Assembly: GCA_937973935.1 (NCBI GenBank)
Contig: CALJJF010000293.1
Location: forward strand, 1 to 8,394
From: MKRK01 sp001896915
GTDB lineage: Bacteria > Bacillota > Clostridia > Oscillospirales > Acutalibacteraceae
Length of the DNA stretch: 8,394 nucleotides
Direction: 5' to 3'
The notes under the pieces were generated by a model. The model was not told the DNA's origin. It searched no databases and saw only the letters and a list, made by a program, of their open reading frames with translations. How positions within the stretch are numbered: the first letter of the stretch is position 1; each line of letters begins with the position of its first letter. Made by a program: the position numbers and the translations under genes. Positions 6,255 through 8,394 of the stretch are shown piece after piece.

Positions 6255-6550
6255 ATGTATCGGGATATCGGATGGGCGTCTCCTTCGCAGCTCTCCTGGA
6301 AAATGAAAAATATACAGTCAGTTTCCGAAATTCCGTATGGGCTTTCACTGTCTGGGATCAAAATGAATTGGTCGGCATGGTTCGTGTTGTATCCGACAAA
6401 GTGATGACGGAGATGATACAGGATTTGGCAGTCAAGAGTGTTTATCGGGGAAAAGGCATTGGCAAAAAGCTCATAGAATTATGCCTCGCTAAATTACCCC
6501 CAATTTTTTTCACCGGCACAACCGGTGGTTATTGTTTGCTGAAGCCATAA
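6255..6550 (+). pseudogene. GNAT acetyltransferase pseudogene (frameshifted, C-terminally truncated)
   Basis: A remnant of a second GNAT gene. One frame from 6255 gives YRDIGWASPSQ, matching the LRESVGW start of the GNAT family. Homology then moves to another frame from about 6290, reading ALLENEKYTVSFRN, then WDQNELVGMVRVVSDK and IQDLAVKSVYRGKGIGKKL (acetyl-CoA motif). One missing G near 6290 would join the two frames exactly. An in-frame TAA at 6252 cuts off the N-terminal side. After LAKLPP the sequence no longer resembles GNAT: the C-terminal FYxxxGF region is absent in all three frames, and the TAA lies inside the terminator hairpin. The ATG at 6272, which opens the longest frame (92 codons), has only a weak GGGA before it. 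The preserved part aligns with the intact GNAT upstream, suggesting a decayed paralogue. The 6180-6254 gap holds nothing recognisable. Confidence 0.72.
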
Positions 6551-6594
6551 AATAACCTCGGATTTTCAAACGAAAATCCGAGGTTATTTTATGG
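6545..6594. terminator. Bidirectional terminator hairpin between convergent genes
   Basis: A perfect 23-bp inverted repeat: the left arm is 6545-6567, the loop AAAC is 6568-6571 and the right arm is 6572-6594. The core is GAAAATCCGAGGTT, and an ATTTTAT tail follows the GC-rich core on both strands. It sits between the plus-strand operon/pseudogene and the stop codon (6601) of the minus-strand modular gene, so it probably ends transcription from both sides. Neither strand has a long unbroken U tract beyond the stem. Confidence 0.85.
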
Positions 6595-6600
6595 TTGCGA

Positions 6601-8394
6601 TTATTGAATCAGCTGGATGTTATCCACATACAGTACCTGAGCGCCTGTGTTTGCCGGAACAGCAAAGCTGATGCCGATCTTGGTCAGGTTCGACTGCATT
6701 TGTGCCAGCGTAGGAATCGTGTAGTCCCATGCGCTTGCACCGTCGTGATAGATATTATACGTCGCCTGGTCGCCCCAGTTAATCTGGAGATAGGCACCGC
6801 CCGCAGTGACTGTTACATTGGCGGTTTTGTATGACTCTGTCAGAGAGCTGTTGATATGGTTCGTGTAATACTTGATCTGATTTCTGGTGAAATCAGCGGT
6901 ATTTCCCGAGAGCCAGATCCGCATGCCCGTGCTGCCTGCGATTTGCGATGCATTCAAATTGATCGAGAAGGTGTCTTCATTGGGGACATAAGACAATGTG
7001 TTGTAGGTGATTTTCAGCCCCTTACTTCCGCTTGCACCCGTACCGTTGACCACGCTGAAGCTTGCATAGCTGCTCTTGAGGGACAATGCATTTGATGTGC
7101 CGTCTTCAAAGTCAGCCAGTGTCAGGTTGGTTGAGCCGGTTACTGTGGTGGTCGTAGTCGGTGTGGTCGTTGTGGTGGTGGGTGTCGTTATGGTTGTTGT
7201 GGTGGTGGTTGTTGTGGTGGTAGTCACCGGCGCAGTGGGTGTCAGCTTGATATAGTCAAACACACCGCCATAGCCGCTGCTGGATGCATTTTTGCCGGTC
7301 ACGGTAAACCGTATCGTCTGGTTCCCCGTTGTGCCAAAGGTCACATTGCCCAGATTGATTTCGTTATACTGAATGGCAGAGCCATAGAAATCATAGGGAG
7401 ACCCGTAATTTGTTCCGTTTACAGAAACTTGGAAAATACCGCGGCTGTTCCAGTATTTTGACAGGAATTTCAGATTATAGGTTCCCGCACTGATCCCCGG
7501 CAGAGTATACTCAATATAATCTCCTGCTGCATTTGCCGTCAGACCGCTGACGTACCCGTTGCTGGCGGCCGGGTCCACACCATCTGCTTCACTGTCGCCT
7601 GAGGAAACCGTGGCCGTGAGATTTTCACATTCGTATTTCACCCCTGTTCCGGTAGTTGTCGGAGCAGTTGTGGTGGTTGTGGTTGGTGCCGTGGTGGTCG
7701 TTGTGGTCGCAGTAGAGGTTGTTGTTGATGTGGTCGTTGTCGTTGTGGTTGGCGTCGTTGTCGTGGTTACGGTTGCTTGATTATAAACCAAGCTTACATC
7801 GTCAATATACCAATATTGCGGCAAGGTAGACATCCAGCCCTGACCCATTCGGATATAGTTCATGGACAATACCCCGGCGGTCACGGGAATCATCACATCC
7901 GTCCAGGTATCGTTCCTGACCGTGATGCCGGAACCCAATGTGCAGGTGCCCGCCGTGGTTCCGCTGGTGCTGAATTGTATTTGACTGTTGCCTCCGGTGG
8001 TAAAGCTATAGGTTTGCGGGGTGGAATTATCGGCAAAGGACATACGCATTTTCAGCTTGATATAGCTGGGTGTCCCCCGACCGTTCACATTCGTCCAGTT
8101 GGATGGCAGATTGAAGTATAGATATTGATCCTGTTTGACCGATGCCGACATCAATTTGCCCATGGATTCATACCCGCTGACCGTCCCAATCGTCGGATTG
8201 TTCCATGTGGTCCATCCGTAGCTGGTTGGCTGGGTAGCCGTGTTTTCAAAATCATAAATCAGCTGCGTGCTTCCCGATTGTGCCGTTGTTGTGGTTGGTG
8301 TAGTTGTGGTTGTGGTTGTCGTCGTTGCTGTTGTACTTGTGGTGCTTGTTGTCGCTGCGATCGTTGTTGTGGGGCTTGTTGTGGTTGTAGCACC
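6601..8394 (-). CDS. Secreted modular carbohydrate-binding protein, C-terminal part (partial)
   Basis: The frame is open without a stop from 6601 to the window edge (597 residues), so this is the C-terminal part of a larger extracellular protein; the ATG at 8163 lies inside a folded domain and is not the start. In order: a Thr-rich linker (8284-8394); a beta-sandwich domain (about 7774-8283) opening LIYDFEN and ending YIDDVSLVYN, typical of CBM4/9-like jelly rolls; a second linker; a CBM6/CBM35-like domain (about 7231-7641) with YECENL, AGDYIEYTLPGISAGTYNLK and GGVFDYIKLTP; a third linker; and a C-terminal domain (about 6604-7137) opening LADFEDG and ending VLYVDNIQLIQ, CBM11/30-like. Family numbers are approximate. 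No catalytic module, dockerin, LPXTG signal or SLH repeat is seen. It probably binds plant or other polysaccharides, perhaps fused to a glycoside hydrolase encoded beyond the window. Confidence 0.82.
   Translation of the reverse strand, partial: GATTTTSPTTTIAATTSTTSTTATTTTTTTTTPTTTTAQSGSTQLIYDFENTATQPTSYGWTTWNNPTIGTVSGYESMGKLMSASVKQDQYLYFNLPSNWTNVNGRGTPSYIKLKMRMSFADNSTPQTYSFTTGGNSQIQFSTSGTTAGTCTLGSGITVRNDTWTDVMIPVTAGVLSMNYIRMGQGWMSTLPQYWYIDDVSLVYNQATVTTTTTPTTTTTTTSTTTSTATTTTTTAPTTTTTTAPTTTGTGVKYECENLTATVSSGDSEADGVDPAASNGYVSGLTANAAGDYIEYTLPGISAGTYNLKFLSKYWNSRGIFQVSVNGTNYGSPYDFYGSAIQYNEINLGNVTFGTTGNQTIRFTVTGKNASSSGYGGVFDYIKLTPTAPVTTTTTTTTTTTITTPTTTTTTPTTTTTVTGSTNLTLADFEDGTSNALSLKSSYASFSVVNGTGASGSKGLKITYNTLSYVPNEDTFSINLNASQIAGSTGMRIWLSGNTADFTRNQIKYYTNHINSSLTESYKTANVTVTAGGAYLQINWGDQATYNIYHDGASAWDYTIPTLAQMQSNLTKIGISFAVPANTGAQVLYVDNIQLIQ
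7138..7224 (-). repeat. Thr-codon linker repeat 3
   Basis: Low-complexity ACN triplet tract encoding 25 Thr of 29 residues with a few Pro, Ile and Val, between the CBM6/35-like domain and the C-terminal domain. ACA, ACC and ACG codons are mixed, so the DNA repeat is imperfect. Such linkers are usually flexible and often glycosylated. Confidence 0.8.
7645..7773 (-). repeat. Thr-codon linker repeat 2
   Basis: Low-complexity tract encoding 33 Thr of 43 residues, interrupted by Pro, Ser and Ala; it includes a duplicated six-Thr plus Ala-Pro unit. It joins the first beta-sandwich domain to the CBM6/35-like domain. Confidence 0.8.
8284..8394 (-). repeat. Thr-codon linker repeat 1 (runs out of the window)
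   Basis: Low-complexity tract encoding 26 Thr of 37 visible residues with Ser, Ala, Pro and Ile. It continues past the window edge, implying at least one more domain on the N-terminal side. Confidence 0.8.

Noticed and set aside
6511..6527. CACCGG-CACAA-CCGGTG hairpin as a terminator
   Set aside because: The T run lies before the stem on the plus strand and becomes an A run after it on the minus strand, so it does not fit an intrinsic terminator; the 23-bp hairpin at 6545 is far better.
7138..7773. GT-rich repeats as a possible CRISPR array or VNTR without coding role
   Set aside because: There are no fixed-length repeats with unique spacers; the repeats are triplets in frame with a secreted modular protein.
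7559..7780. Plus-strand frame rich in consecutive Val
   Set aside because: It is the antisense of the Thr-codon linker of the minus-strand modular protein (ACN reversed gives NGT); no ribosome binding site and no plausible protein.
8161..8163. ATG as the start of the modular protein
   Set aside because: It falls inside the first beta-sandwich domain, and the frame continues without a stop through another Thr-rich linker to the window edge.

Overview
The window looks like a piece of a Firmicutes chromosome, most likely Clostridia. The reasons are a fabH-fabK fatty-acid locus that uses the flavin enoyl-ACP reductase FabK, strong AGGAGG-type ribosome binding sites, a DUF1848 gene, and secreted proteins with very Thr-rich linkers of the kind common in Ruminococcus/Oscillospiraceae-like polysaccharide degraders. 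The taxonomic placement is inference from gene content; no rRNA or other marker is present.

Left part (1-2036, minus strand): fabH followed by fabK, running leftward out of the window, probably the start of a larger type II fatty-acid synthesis operon. fabH has a near-consensus sigma-A promoter (TTGACA, 17 bp, TATATT). Two abutting perfect palindromes of the TTTGA-N3-TCAAA type sit exactly at and just after the predicted transcription start, as expected of operators for a FabT-like MarR repressor. fabH most likely starts at a TTG codon behind a perfect AGGAGG, not at the upstream ATG that lies inside the operator.

Middle (2115-3057, plus strand): a divergent, single-gene unit encoding a membrane-anchored VanY-type D,D-carboxypeptidase with a Thr-rich stalk, with its own promoter and a strong terminator.

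Centre right (3165-6179, plus strand): a probable four-gene operon: DUF1848 protein (possible radical-SAM-like Cys cluster at the C-terminus), HD-domain phosphohydrolase (7 nt gap), S66/MccF-like serine carboxypeptidase, and a GNAT acetyltransferase. The S66 plus GNAT pair recalls the two detoxifying activities known for microcin C immunity (MccF and the MccE acetyltransferase domain), but this is only a hypothesis. Behind it lies a broken second GNAT gene (6255-6550), with a probable 1-base deletion near 6290 and a missing C-terminal part, ending in a 23-bp perfect hairpin that probably terminates transcription from both sides.

Right part (6601-8394, minus strand): the 3' end of a large secreted modular protein with three jelly-roll-type carbohydrate-binding-like domains separated by poly-Thr linkers. 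The reading frame is open to the window edge, so the N-terminus and any catalytic module lie outside. No tRNA, rRNA, CRISPR array, insertion sequence or phage gene was seen, and there is no gene-free stretch longer than about 300 bases.
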